Positions 17,895 to 26,537 of a stretch of 64,000 bases of DNA are shown here, piece after piece (positions within the stretch are counted from its first letter, which is position 1; each line of letters begins with the position of its first letter). Origin of the DNA: Micromonospora echinospora (GTDB taxonomy: Bacteria > Actinomycetota > Actinomycetes > Mycobacteriales > Micromonosporaceae); assembly GCF_900091495.1 (NCBI RefSeq), contig NZ_LT607413.1:6029001-6093000 (forward strand), read 5' to 3'. The notes beneath the pieces are model-generated. The model was not told where the DNA came from and made no database searches. It saw nothing but the letters and a program-made list of their open reading frames with translations. Position numbers and translations under genes: made by a program.

Positions 17895-17935
17895 CGACGA
17901 GCCCCCGGGACGACATCCGTCCCGGGGGCTCGTCG
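17895..17935 (+). terminator. Rho-independent-type hairpin after rbpA
   Basis: An 18-bp perfect stem (17895-17912 pairing with 17918-17935) closes a five-base ACATC loop. It begins 13 bases after the rbpA stop. There is no U-tract, as is common in actinobacteria, and it can also serve the convergent fxsA-like gene. Confidence 0.85.
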
Positions 17936-17949
17936 TGTGTCACGGGGTC

Positions 17950-18480
17950 TCACCGGCCCGGTTCGACGATCTCCCCCTCGATCGCGGCGGCCGGATCGGC
18001 CTGCCGGGGCTGCTGAGGCGGCGGGCCCGGTTCGGTGGTCGGCTGCGCCGCCCCCCGGTACACCCGCACCCGGCGGGGACCGAACAGGTCACCGGCGACC
18101 ATCGACGACACCCGCCGCTCCGTGGCCCGCTGCACGCCCGCGCCGGCCAGCCGACGCAGCGGCGGCACCAGCAACGCCAGCCCCACCACACCACTGACCA
18201 GACCCGGCACGGCCAGCAGCAACGCACCGACCAGACCGACGAGCCCGTCGGTCAGCTGCCGGCCCGGCGGCTGCTGCGACTCGACACTGCTCCGGAAACC
18301 CCGCCACGCGCGCATGCCCTCCCGGCGCAGCAGCAGCAGACCCGCCAGGGACGCGGCGAACACCACCAGCACCGCCCAGGCGAACCCGATCGCCTGGCCG
18401 ACCAGCACGAACACCGCCACCTCGGCGACCAACCCGGCCAGCAACCCCAGCGGTACGAACCTCCACGTCCGGCGCATCAC
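17950..18480 (-). CDS. FxsA family membrane protein
   Basis: This 176-residue membrane protein has hydrophobic segments near residues 8-30, 34-52 and 78-105 (GLVGLVGALLLAVPGLVSGVVGLALLVPPLRRL), the FxsA pattern with a conserved PGxxS/T turn before the last helix. FxsA in E. coli relieves F-plasmid exclusion of phage T7; its normal role is unclear. The C-terminal tail of about 60 residues is cytoplasmic, Pro/Gln-rich and variable. The start is either of two consecutive ATGs. It is followed by a shared terminator with rbpA. Confidence 0.85.
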   Translation of the reverse strand: MMRRTWRFVPLGLLAGLVAEVAVFVLVGQAIGFAWAVLVVFAASLAGLLLLRREGMRAWRGFRSSVESQQPPGRQLTDGLVGLVGALLLAVPGLVSGVVGLALLVPPLRRLAGAGVQRATERRVSSMVAGDLFGPRRVRVYRGAAQPTTEPGPPPQQPRQADPAAAIEGEIVEPGR

Positions 18481-18533
18481 ACCTCATCCGGCCTCGGCGA
18501 CGCTGTCCTGGTCAAGGATGCCACGGGCCACGG

Positions 18534-19316
18534 TCACGGCCACCGGCCCGCGACCGGCCGTCGTCGTCCCCACCGCCGGTCCTGCAACCCCCACAGGGTG
18601 ATCCGCCACAGCGCCTCCAGCACGATCCACGGGCTCATCTTGCTGGATCCGCGTTCCCGCTCGGCGAACGTGATCGGCACCTCCACCATCCGCGCCCCGG
18701 CCCGGTGCAGCAGCCGGGACAGCTCCACCTGGAACGAGTAGCCCCGCGAGGACACCCCGTCCAGGTCGACGGCGTCCAGGGCCCGCAGCCGGTACACCCG
18801 GTACCCGCCGGTGGCGTCGGACACCGGAACGCCGAGGGCCCACCGGGCGTACCAGTTCCCACCCCGGGACAGCAGCAGCCGCCGCCACGGCCAGTTCAGC
18901 ACCCGCGCTCCGCGCTGCCACCGGGACCCGATGACCACGTCGGCGTCCCGGGCGGCGTGCAGCAGCGCCGGCAGGTCCTCCGGGGCGTGCGACCCGTCGG
19001 CGTCCATCTCCACCACCGCGTCGTAGCCGCGCCGCCGCGCCCACGCGAACCCCGCCAGGTACGCCGCGCCGAGCCCGTCCTTGCCGCCGCGGTGCAGCAC
19101 GTGCACCCGGTCGTCGACGCGGGCCAGACCGTCGGCGACCGCCCCGGTGCCGTCGGGGCTGTTGTCGTCGGCGACCAGCACGTCCACGGCGGGCGCGTGC
19201 CGGTGGACCCGGTCGACGATCCCGGCGAGATTGTCGGCTTCGTTGTAGGTGGGCACCACCACCAGCACCCGCCCCACATCCGGACCTCCGGCCGTCCGGC
19301 CGGTCTGCTCGCCCAC
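18534..19316 (-). CDS. Polyprenol-phosphate mannosyltransferase-like GT2
   Basis: This 260-residue GT2 enzyme contains VVVPTYNEADNLAGIV, DDNSPDGT, EMDADGSHAPEDLP and SRWQRGA, the dolichol/polyprenol-phosphate mannose synthase signature. It would transfer mannose from GDP-mannose to polyprenyl phosphate at the inner membrane face, feeding lipoglycan and protein mannosylation. The GTG at 19316 is chosen because GGGGGAGG lies five bases upstream; longer upstream frames only overlap lnt. In mycobacteria this domain is fused to the lipoprotein N-acyltransferase as Ppm1; here the two are separate, adjacent genes 53 bases apart in the same order. Confidence 0.9.
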   Translation of the reverse strand: MGEQTGRTAGGPDVGRVLVVVPTYNEADNLAGIVDRVHRHAPAVDVLVADDNSPDGTGAVADGLARVDDRVHVLHRGGKDGLGAAYLAGFAWARRRGYDAVVEMDADGSHAPEDLPALLHAARDADVVIGSRWQRGARVLNWPWRRLLLSRGGNWYARWALGVPVSDATGGYRVYRLRALDAVDLDGVSSRGYSFQVELSRLLHRAGARMVEVPITFAERERGSSKMSPWIVLEALWRITLWGLQDRRWGRRRPVAGRWP

Positions 19317-19369
19317 CTGGACCTCCCCCGGTCGCGGCGGCCCCGGGCGGGGCCGACCGTCGTGCGGTG

Positions 19370-20959
19370 CTACCCGGGTGCCGTCACCGGCCGGCGACGC
19401 CGCACCGCCGCGCCGGCCAGGACGAGGCCGGCGGCGACCAGCAGCGCCACCTCCGGCCACACTCCCAACCGGGTGGCCGGGGTCAGCCCGTCACCGAGCC
19501 GCATCTGCCGGACCACCACCGCGCCGGTGTTGAACCCGGTCGCCCCGTCTACCCGCCCGTCGGGGGAGACGAACCCGGACACCCCGACCGTGGAGGCCAT
19601 CAACGCGTCCCGACCGTGCTCGACGGCCCGCAACCGGACCATGGCCATCTGCTGCAACGCCTCCGACTCGTCGAAGGTGGCGTTGTTGGTCTGCACCACC
19701 AGCAGTTCGGCGCCGCCGGTGACGGTGTCGCGGACCAGCCCGTCGTAGGCGACCTCGAAGCAGATCACGTCGCCGAGGACCGCGTTGCCGGTGCGCAGCA
19801 CCCCCGGCGTGTCGCCGGGCACGAAGTCCGCCCGGACCCGGTCGACCTGCTTGCTGACCATCCGCGCCAGGTTCCGCATGGGCACGTACTCGGCGAACGG
19901 CACCGGATGCCGTTTGGTGTACAGCTGTCCGGTGTCGGGGCCGCTGCCGGGCCGCCACAGCAGTCCCGCGTTGCGGACCTGCCCCTCGCCGGGGCCGCGT
20001 AGCACCGCGCCGACGAGGATCGGCGCGCCGATCGCGTCGGCGGCCCGGGTGATCCGCGCGCCGGCCGTGGTGTCCCGCAGCGGGTCGATGTCGCTGGAGT
20101 TCTCCGGCCACACCACCAGGTCGGGTCGGCGGGCCTGCCCGGCGGTGACCTGACGGGCCAGGTCGAGGGTCGCCTCGACGTGGTTGTCGAGCACCGCCTG
20201 CCGTTGGGCGTTGAAGTCCAACCCGAGGCGCGGCACGTTGCCCTGCACGATCGCCACGGTGACCCGTTCGTCGCCGCCGCGCGGCCCCACCGGCGCGGCC
20301 AGGGCTGCGACGAACACGGCGACCAGCCCGACCACCGGCGCCACGGCCGACGGCTGCGGACGTCGCCACGGCCGCCACAGCAGCGCCATCAGCAGCCCGC
20401 CGGCGAGCGCGACGGCGAAGGTGACCAGCGGGGCGCCGCCGAGCACGGCGAGCCGCAGCAGCGGCGAGTCGCCCTGGCTGAACGCCAACCGCCCCCACGG
20501 GAACCCACCGAACGGGGTCCGGTCGCGTAGCGCCTCCTGCCCTACCCACAGCAGCCCCGTCACCGCCGGCCACGCCGCCCGGTGCCGGTCGACCAGCGGT
20601 GACACGTACGCGCCGGCCGCGCCGAGCAACGCCAGGTAGGCGGCCTGGGACAGGCTCAGCAGCACCCACGGCAGGTAACCGGTGTGCAGGTTCGTCCAGG
20701 CCAGCAGGGGCGCGAACAGCGTCACCCCGGTGACGAATCCCAGGGCCGCGCCGACGCGGACCCGACGGCGGTGCGTCGCCGCGGCGAGCGCCGCCACCCC
20801 GACCACCGCGAGCGGCCACCACCCGTACGGGGGGAACGCCAGCAGCAGCGCCAGTCCGGCCACCACCGCCAGTCCGACCGCCACCGGCAGGGGCAGCGGA
20901 CGTGGCGGCGGCGTGCCGGCGTCGGCGGGGCGTACCTCGTCAAGCGTCTTCACCGGCAC
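19370..20959 (-). CDS. lnt: Apolipoprotein N-acyltransferase
   Basis: This 529-residue enzyme has an N-terminal bundle of about six membrane helices (to residue 220) and a periplasm-side nitrilase domain. The catalytic triad is visible: Glu in VVWPENSSD, Lys in LYTKRHPVPFAEY and Cys in GDVICFEVAYD. A final membrane helix precedes the basic C-terminus. It adds the third acyl chain to the N-terminal cysteine of lipoproteins. It is the first gene of a two-gene operon with the polyprenol-phosphate mannosyltransferase, an arrangement conserved in actinobacteria. Confidence 0.93.
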   Translation of the reverse strand: MPVKTLDEVRPADAGTPPPRPLPLPVAVGLAVVAGLALLLAFPPYGWWPLAVVGVAALAAATHRRRVRVGAALGFVTGVTLFAPLLAWTNLHTGYLPWVLLSLSQAAYLALLGAAGAYVSPLVDRHRAAWPAVTGLLWVGQEALRDRTPFGGFPWGRLAFSQGDSPLLRLAVLGGAPLVTFAVALAGGLLMALLWRPWRRPQPSAVAPVVGLVAVFVAALAAPVGPRGGDERVTVAIVQGNVPRLGLDFNAQRQAVLDNHVEATLDLARQVTAGQARRPDLVVWPENSSDIDPLRDTTAGARITRAADAIGAPILVGAVLRGPGEGQVRNAGLLWRPGSGPDTGQLYTKRHPVPFAEYVPMRNLARMVSKQVDRVRADFVPGDTPGVLRTGNAVLGDVICFEVAYDGLVRDTVTGGAELLVVQTNNATFDESEALQQMAMVRLRAVEHGRDALMASTVGVSGFVSPDGRVDGATGFNTGAVVVRQMRLGDGLTPATRLGVWPEVALLVAAGLVLAGAAVRRRRPVTAPG

Positions 20960-21008
20960 CTCACCTCGATCACAGCGTCGAAGGCTACCCGTCGGCCGGC
21001 GGGACGCC

Positions 21009-22586
21009 TCAGGGCAGCCGGTGGGCGACCAGGACGGCGTCGTGGACGGTGACGTCCCGGCCGTCGGGGTCGACGGCGGCGCGGGGCCGGGTCTGCGCGA
21101 CGCGGACCCGCCAGCGGTCCGCGTCGAGCAGGTCGGCGGCCTGCTCGGCGGTGAACATCAGGTCGGGGAAGTGCATCCGCCGGGCCGTGGTGCGCAGGTC
21201 GAGGGGGTGGTGGCCGACCAGCAGCAGGGTGCCGCCGGGGGCCACCGCGTCGGCCAGCCGGGCCACGAGGTCCCGCCACTGCCCGGCGGGCAGGTGCATG
21301 AACTGCGCCGACACCAGGTCGTAGGCGCCCGCCTCGGGCGCCTCGACCCGCAGATCGGCCTGGCGGGCGGTGACCCGGTCGGCGACCCCGGCGTCGGCGG
21401 CGTGCGCGGCGGTGCGATCCACCGCGGTGGGCGCGATGTCCACGGCGGTGACCCGCCAGCCGCGCCGGGCCAGCCACACCGCGTCGGCGCCCTCCCCGCA
21501 GCCGACGTCCAGGGCCCGCCCGGCCGGCAGGTCACCGACCTCGGCGACCAGCTGCGGGTTGGGGTTGCCGCTCCACACCGCCGGCCGGGACCGGTAGCGG
21601 TCCTCCCAGGCGTCCTGCTCGAACATGGTGGCCAGGTCGTGCCGGTACGCGGCGACGGCGCGGGCGGTGTCCTCGGCGACCAGGTCGGCGTTGATCGCCC
21701 CGGCGGCGGTGACGCCCTGCGCGGCGGACACCACGACCGTCGCGGCCACGGCGGTGGCGTTCCCGGCCACCCACACCCCGGGCACGTCGGTGGCGCCGAA
21801 CGCGTCGGCGGGGATCCGGGTGCCGACGAGCTGCCCCTCGTGGTCGACGTCGACCGGCTTCAGACCGAGCGGGGCGAGCATGTCGGCGCGGGCGGCCACC
21901 CGGGACGCCACCACGAGCGCGTCGACCCGCACCAGGCTCCCGTCGGCGAGACGGACCCCGGTGAGCCGGTCGTCGTCGACGTCCAGGCCGGTGACCGGCC
22001 CGTCGACGACGGTGACGGCCCGCGCGGCGAGCTGCTCGGCCTGCGTCGGGTCGGGCGCGTCACCGTGGTGCCGCAGCAGCAGCACGTGCTGGCTCCACTG
22101 CCGCCACAGCAGGGCCTGCCGCACCCCCAACGGCCCGTCGGCGAGGACCCCGATGCGCCGGTCGCGGACCTCCCAGCCGTGGCAGTACGGGCAGTGCAAC
22201 ACGTCACGTCCCCACCGGTCGGCCAGGCCGGGCACGTCGGGCAGCGCGTCCACGCCGCCGGTGGCCACCAGCAGCCGCCGCGCCCGTACGTCCCGCCCGT
22301 CGGCGAGGGCGACCCGGAACCCGTCGTCGTCGTGGCCGACGGTGGTGACGGTCGCGTCGACGATGTGCCCGCCGTAGCCGGTGACGTCGGCGCGGGCCGA
22401 CGCGAGCAGCTCCGCCGGGGGACTGCCCTCCCGGCCCAGGTGGTTGTGCACCCCGCCGGCGGGGGCGTTGCGGGGCTCGCCCGCGTCGACCACCAGCACC
22501 GACCGGCGGGCCCGGGCCAGGGCCACCGCGCCGGCGAGTCCGGCCGCGCCGCCACCGATGACCACCACGTCGTACCTGTCGTCCAT
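21009..22586 (-). CDS. Bifunctional FAD oxidoreductase (thioredoxin-reductase-like) / SAM methyltransferase
   Basis: This 525-residue fusion protein has residues 1-310 as a thioredoxin-reductase-like flavoprotein (VVVIGGGAAGLAGAVALAR; redox pair C132-P-Y-C135; NATAVAATVVVSAAQG near the FAD end). Residues 325-525 form a class I methyltransferase with ALDVGCGEGADAVWLARRG. The same two-domain protein is known in actinobacteria, but its substrate is not established; redox-linked detoxification by methylation is one guess. ATG 22586 is chosen because the FAD fold begins at once; a longer frame would run antisense through the neighbouring regulator. It diverges from an XRE-cupin regulator, a likely controller. 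Confidence 0.88.
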   Translation of the reverse strand: MDDRYDVVVIGGGAAGLAGAVALARARRSVLVVDAGEPRNAPAGGVHNHLGREGSPPAELLASARADVTGYGGHIVDATVTTVGHDDDGFRVALADGRDVRARRLLVATGGVDALPDVPGLADRWGRDVLHCPYCHGWEVRDRRIGVLADGPLGVRQALLWRQWSQHVLLLRHHGDAPDPTQAEQLAARAVTVVDGPVTGLDVDDDRLTGVRLADGSLVRVDALVVASRVAARADMLAPLGLKPVDVDHEGQLVGTRIPADAFGATDVPGVWVAGNATAVAATVVVSAAQGVTAAGAINADLVAEDTARAVAAYRHDLATMFEQDAWEDRYRSRPAVWSGNPNPQLVAEVGDLPAGRALDVGCGEGADAVWLARRGWRVTAVDIAPTAVDRTAAHAADAGVADRVTARQADLRVEAPEAGAYDLVSAQFMHLPAGQWRDLVARLADAVAPGGTLLLVGHHPLDLRTTARRMHFPDLMFTAEQAADLLDADRWRVRVAQTRPRAAVDPDGRDVTVHDAVLVAHRLP

Positions 22587-22642
22587 CACGCACCCCTGTT
22601 CGTCGTCCGTCGACCGCCACAGTGCGCCACCCCACCACGGGT

Positions 22643-22668
22643 GGCAACTATCCTTGCCGTTATGGCAA
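22643..22668. promoter_or_regulatory. Overlapping inverted repeats on the XRE-cupin promoter
   Basis: GGCAA (22643-22647), TTGCC (22654-22658) and GGCAA (22664-22668) form two interlocking inverted repeats. TATCCT (22649-22654), a plausible -10 for the regulator, lies between the first two. Its ATG at 22662 falls within the second repeat, so the transcript is probably leaderless and autorepression plausible. Confidence 0.5.
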
Positions 22669-23252
22669 ACGACGACGAGGCGGCGGTCCTGGCCGGCGTC
22701 GGCGCCCGACTCCGGGCCCTGCGCACCCGACGCGGCACCACCCTCACCCAACTGGCGCAGACCACCGGCATCTCCGTCAGCACCCTGTCCCGCCTGGAAT
22801 CCGGACAGCGCCGCCCCACCCTGGAACTGCTGCTCCCCCTGGCCCGCGCCCACCAGGTGCCCCTCGATGACCTCGTCGGCGCCGCCCCCACCGCCGACCC
22901 GCGCGTGCACCCCCGCCCGGTCGTGCGCAACGGCATGACGTTCCTGCCCCTGACCCGCCGCCCCGGCGGCCTCCAGGCGTTCAAACAGATCATCCCGCCG
23001 CACACCCCCACCGACCCGCAACCCAAGACCCACGAGGGCTACGAGTGGCTGTACGTGCTCTCCGGACGCGTCCGGCTGATCCTCGGCGACCACGACCTGA
23101 TCCTCACCCCCGGAGAGGTCGCCGAATTCGACACCCGACTGCCGCACGCCGTCGCCAACCCCGACCCGCGCCCGGCGGAGATCCTGAACCTGTTCGGACC
23201 CCAGGGCGAACGGCTCCACGTCCGCGCCCGCCCCACCACCGCGTCCCACTGA
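22662..23252 (+). CDS. XRE-family regulator with cupin domain
   Basis: This 196-residue regulator has an N-terminal HTH (LTQLAQTTGISVSTLSRLESGQRRPT, residues about 28-53) and a C-terminal cupin (HEGYEWLYVLSGRVRLILGDHD, then LTPGEVAEFDTRLPHAV). Such XRE-cupin proteins sense small molecules through the cupin barrel and usually repress a neighbouring gene. It diverges from the oxidoreductase/methyltransferase fusion with 75 bases between the starts, and inverted repeats cover its own promoter, so control of both is likely. No Shine-Dalgarno is present and the -10 ends seven bases before the ATG, implying a leaderless message. Confidence 0.9.
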   Translation: MANDDEAAVLAGVGARLRALRTRRGTTLTQLAQTTGISVSTLSRLESGQRRPTLELLLPLARAHQVPLDDLVGAAPTADPRVHPRPVVRNGMTFLPLTRRPGGLQAFKQIIPPHTPTDPQPKTHEGYEWLYVLSGRVRLILGDHDLILTPGEVAEFDTRLPHAVANPDPRPAEILNLFGPQGERLHVRARPTTASH

Positions 23253-23269
23253 CCCCGGGACACACGAAA

Positions 23270-23299
23270 ATCGGGGCGCGGCTACTGCCGCGCCCCGAT
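23270..23299 (+). terminator. Terminator hairpin after the XRE-cupin gene
   Basis: Arms of 13 bases (23270-23282 and 23287-23299) pair perfectly around a TACT loop, starting 17 bases after the stop codon. No U-tract follows. Confidence 0.8.
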
Positions 23300-23783
23300 G
23301 CTCCCAGGCCCTCCCCGGCCGGTGGGGCGAGAATCAGGCACGCCGACCTTCGGACCGACCGGGCGGTGGACTGGCTGCCCCCGCCGGGCCGTTGTCTACT
23401 GGCCGTGCACCTCACCCTGCCCGTACACCGGTAACCGCGGCCGGTTCGCGCCGCCCCGCCGACCCCCGCCCGCTGGACCTGGCCGCCGCAACCCATCTGG
23501 TCGCTCGGCCAGCGGACGAAGGGACGAAGCGAACAACAGCCGCTTCCCCGTAGTAGGACTCAAAGACGGTACGTGTCACCCCCCGGGCACTGTCAACCCG
23601 CCCCGGCCAGTCGCGTGCCCCACCCCGGCGTGTCGCCCCCGGCGCGTCGCCTGATCCGTCGGTGGCCGGCACCGCCACGCCACGCCCGACGTTCCCACAA
23701 GATTCACGTCCCGTCCGATGAAAGCCCAGCTCACAGCGGCCTACCGTCAGCGGCGCACAACCCCCTCGACCCAGGAGACAGCC
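23300..23783 (+). promoter_or_regulatory. Intergenic region with candidate PHO box and promoter of the phoX-like gene
   Basis: This stretch of 484 bases has no convincing gene. Near its right end two adjacent 11-base units, GTTCCCACAAG (23691-23701) and ATTCACGTCCC (23702-23712), resemble the direct-repeat PHO boxes bound by PhoP in actinomycetes. They lie about 30 bases before TACCGT (23742-23747), a possible -10 hexamer. This places transcription start downstream of the ATG at 23718 and supports GTG 23784 as the phosphatase start. Nothing recognisable is seen in 23300-23680. Confidence 0.4.
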
Positions 23784-25157
23784 GTGACGGCAACCCAACC
23801 GACCCGCCGTGGAATCCTGCGTGGCTCCGTGACCGCCGCCGCGTTGGCCGCGCTCGGCCCACTCGACGCCCTCGGCGCCCGCACCGCCGGCGCCGCCCCA
23901 CTGGCCAAACTTCCCGCCAGCCCCGACTACGGACCGCTGCACCCCACCCGGGACCAAAGCACCGGCCTGGAACTGCTGCGCCTGCCCCGCGGCTTCGCAT
24001 ACCTCTCCTACGGCTGGACCGGCGACCTGATGACCGACGGGCTGCGCACCCCCGGCTCCCACGACGGCATGGCCGCGTTCCGCCGCGCCGACGGCACCGT
24101 CGCCATCGTCCGCAACCACGAACGCGGCGGCTACGGCGGCGCGTTCACCACCCCCGCCTACAACCCGGCCGCCACCGGCGGCACCACCACCCTCGTCTTC
24201 GACCCCGACGCCGGACAGTTCACCGGCTCCTGGGCCAGCCTCGGCGGCACCATCCGCAACTGCGCCGGCGGACCCACCCCCTGGGGCACCTGGCTGACCT
24301 GCGAGGAAACCACCGAGATCGGCCCCGACGGCACCCGCCACGGCTACGTGTTCGAAGTCCCCCACACCGGCAAGGGCGACCCCCGGCCCCTGAAGGGCAT
24401 GGGCCGGTTCAGCCACGAGGCCGTCGCCGTCGACCCCCGCACCGGCATCGTCTACCTCACCGAGGACGCCACCCCCTCCGGTCTCTACCGGTACCTGCCC
24501 ACCACCCCCGGGAACCTGGCCGCCGGCGGCACCCTGCAGATGCTCGTCATCCCCACCCCCGACGGGTCGTCGTACTCCACCTACGGAGACGGCACCGACA
24601 CCCGGTACGACAACCTCACCTGGGTCACCATCGGCAACCCCGACCCCGGCCCCGACGAGACCAGCTGCGTACGACAGGGCATCGCCCTCGGCGGCGCCGC
24701 GTTCCGCCGCCTCGAAGGCGCCTGGTACGGCAACGACCGCGTCTACATCGTCTCCACCAGCGGCGGCCCCGCCGGCCAGGGCCAGGTCTTCGAGTACGAC
24801 CCGACCACCGAGCGGATGCGGGTGCTGTTCGCCTCCCCCGACGCGGCCGTCCTCAACAACCCCGACAACATCTGCGTCAGCCCGCGCGGCGGCATCGTCC
24901 TCTGCGAGGACGGCAGCTCCGGCGAATACCTGCACGGCCTCACCACCGACGGGGAGATCTTCCCGTTCGCCCTCAACCAGGTCGTCGTCCCCGCCGGCGG
25001 CGTCCCCGGCAAGACCGTCGCCCCCGGCGACTACTCCGGCTCCGAATGGTGCGGATCCACCTTCGAACCGAAGAACGGCAACTGGCTGTTCGTCAACGCG
25101 CAGAGCCCCGGCATCACCTTCGCCATCACCGGCCCCTGGCGGCGCGGTTCGCTCTGA
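23784..25157 (+). CDS. PhoX-type (DUF839) secreted alkaline phosphatase
   Basis: This 457-residue protein has a Tat signal: TRRGILRGSVTAAALAAL with a twin arginine, then AGA-type cleavage near residue 37. The mature part has the DUF839/PhoX marks FSHEAVAVDPRTGIVYLTED and CAGGPTPWGTWLTCEET, and the C-terminal GITFAITGPW. PhoX enzymes are calcium/iron-dependent phosphatases that release phosphate from organic esters outside the cell. GTG 23784 is preferred over ATG 23718 because AGGAGA lies five bases upstream and the Tat motif then sits at the N-terminus. A PHO-box-like repeat upstream fits induction under phosphate limitation. It ends in a bidirectional terminator shared with the lysine locus. 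Confidence 0.88.
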   Translation: MTATQPTRRGILRGSVTAAALAALGPLDALGARTAGAAPLAKLPASPDYGPLHPTRDQSTGLELLRLPRGFAYLSYGWTGDLMTDGLRTPGSHDGMAAFRRADGTVAIVRNHERGGYGGAFTTPAYNPAATGGTTTLVFDPDAGQFTGSWASLGGTIRNCAGGPTPWGTWLTCEETTEIGPDGTRHGYVFEVPHTGKGDPRPLKGMGRFSHEAVAVDPRTGIVYLTEDATPSGLYRYLPTTPGNLAAGGTLQMLVIPTPDGSSYSTYGDGTDTRYDNLTWVTIGNPDPGPDETSCVRQGIALGGAAFRRLEGAWYGNDRVYIVSTSGGPAGQGQVFEYDPTTERMRVLFASPDAAVLNNPDNICVSPRGGIVLCEDGSSGEYLHGLTTDGEIFPFALNQVVVPAGGVPGKTVAPGDYSGSEWCGSTFEPKNGNWLFVNAQSPGITFAITGPWRRGSL

Positions 25158-25165
25158 CCCCCGAC

Positions 25166-25202
25166 GGTCGCCCCCGGTGTGGAGCTGTCACCGGGGGCGA
25201 CC
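25166..25202. terminator. Bidirectional terminator between phoX-like and mutL-like genes
   Basis: A 14-bp perfect stem (25166-25179 with 25189-25202) encloses a nine-base loop between two convergent genes, nine bases after the phosphatase stop and just past the mutL-like stop. Confidence 0.8.
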
Positions 25203-25205
25203 CGG

Positions 25206-26537
25206 TCACCCCAGATGCGCCCGCAACACCGCCCGCGCCACCCCAGGATGATCAGCCGCCAGCAACCCCGCGGCGGCCAGCACGTACGAGGCGTCCACCA
25301 CCGCCCGCGCCGCCCTCGGCACCGCCCACCCGCCCGCGTGGTCACCCAACACCGCCGCCAACACCCCGGCCGCCTCCTCCGCCGGCGCATGCCGCAGCAC
25401 CCCACCCGAACCGACCAGCAGCCGCACGTCCCGCAGATCCCGCCCCGACCGTTCCCCCGTCGCCCCGCGCGCGTGCCGACGCACCGCCACCGTCGCCGCC
25501 AGAGCCGCGATCCGCCCCTCCACCGCCCGCTCCCCGGGCGACGACGGCAGGAACCCCGGATCGGCGGCCCGCAACGCGGCCACCGCCGCCAGCTCCTCCT
25601 GCCCGGCCGCGTCAAGCAGCCGCTCCTCCACCGCCGCCCGCACCACCCCCGGGGCGCTCCACCGCATCCCCAGGTCCCCCTCGACGGTCCGCGCCCGCCA
25701 CAGCGACCCCGCCACCTCCCGACCCGGCCCGTCGGCCCGCTCGTCCGGCGTCAACACCGAGTACACATCCGTGGTGGCCCCACCGACGTCCACCACCACC
25801 AGGTCACCGCCGACCGTGTCGGCCAGCACCTCCACCCCCGTCAACACCGCGTCCGGGGTGGCCGCCCGCACCAGCCGCGCGAACCGCGGCCCCCGCGACA
25901 GGCGCTTCCCGCCGATCACGTGCCGCAGGAACACCTCCCGGATCGCCGCCCGCGCCGACGACGGCGCCAGCACCCCGATGCGCGGCAGCACGTTCTCCGC
26001 CGCCGTCACCGGCACCCCCGCCCCGGCCAGCAGCGCACACACCTCGTCGCGCACGTCGACGTTCCCGGCCACCACCACCGGCACCCGCCACCGCGCCCGC
26101 GCCAGCCGCGTCGCGTTGTGGATCACCGTGTCGGCGTCCCCGCCGTCAGTGCCGCCCACCAGCAGCACCACGTCCGGTCGGGCCGCCCGCAACGCCGTCA
26201 CGTCCGCCCCGCCGAGCCGCCCCGCCGCCACGTGCACCACGTGCGCGCCCGCCGACAACCCCACCCGCCGGCCCGCCTGCGCCGTGACGAGGGGCTCGTA
26301 GCCGACCACCGCCAGCCGCAACCCGCCGCCAGCCGACGAACACACGTACCACGGCACGTCCCCGCCGGCCCCCAGCCCGGCGGTGGCCGTAGCCACCGCC
26401 GCGTCCAGGCCGTGCAGCACATCCGTGCCCACCGTCGTCGGCGCCGCCGCCGACCCCACCAGCAGCCCGGCGTCGAGGTCCACCACCCCGACCTTCGTCC
26501 ACGTGGACCCGACGTCGGCGCAGACCGCCAGACTCAC
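25206..26537 (-). CDS. Glutamate mutase MutL / GlmL-like ATPase
   Basis: This 443-residue protein belongs to the MutL/GlmL family: an actin-like ATPase fold with VCADVGSTWTKVGVVDLDAG at the start and VVVDVGGATTDVYSVL in the middle. Members sit beside adenosylcobalamin-dependent carbon-skeleton and amino mutases and are thought to be reactivating chaperones that exchange damaged cobalamin, though this is not proven for all. Here it is the last gene of the leftward kam operon, its start overlapping the kal stop by four bases, so it most likely serves KamDE. Length is typical. Confidence 0.85.
   Translation of the reverse strand: MSLAVCADVGSTWTKVGVVDLDAGLLVGSAAAPTTVGTDVLHGLDAAVATATAGLGAGGDVPWYVCSSAGGGLRLAVVGYEPLVTAQAGRRVGLSAGAHVVHVAAGRLGGADVTALRAARPDVVLLVGGTDGGDADTVIHNATRLARARWRVPVVVAGNVDVRDEVCALLAGAGVPVTAAENVLPRIGVLAPSSARAAIREVFLRHVIGGKRLSRGPRFARLVRAATPDAVLTGVEVLADTVGGDLVVVDVGGATTDVYSVLTPDERADGPGREVAGSLWRARTVEGDLGMRWSAPGVVRAAVEERLLDAAGQEELAAVAALRAADPGFLPSSPGERAVEGRIAALAATVAVRRHARGATGERSGRDLRDVRLLVGSGGVLRHAPAEEAAGVLAAVLGDHAGGWAVPRAARAVVDASYVLAAAGLLAADHPGVARAVLRAHLG

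Noticed and set aside
18534..20959. A mycobacterial-style Lnt-Ppm1 fusion
   Set aside because: Lnt has its own stop at 19370 and the mannosyltransferase has its own ribosome site and GTG at 19316, so they are two genes.
21009..23249. A 746-residue version of the oxidoreductase/methyltransferase
   Set aside because: The first 221 residues lie antisense over the XRE-cupin gene; the FAD fold starts at 22586.
23300..23690. A tRNA or small RNA gene
   Set aside because: A GGTTCGCGCC stretch recalls a T-loop, but no cloverleaf arms can be paired around it.
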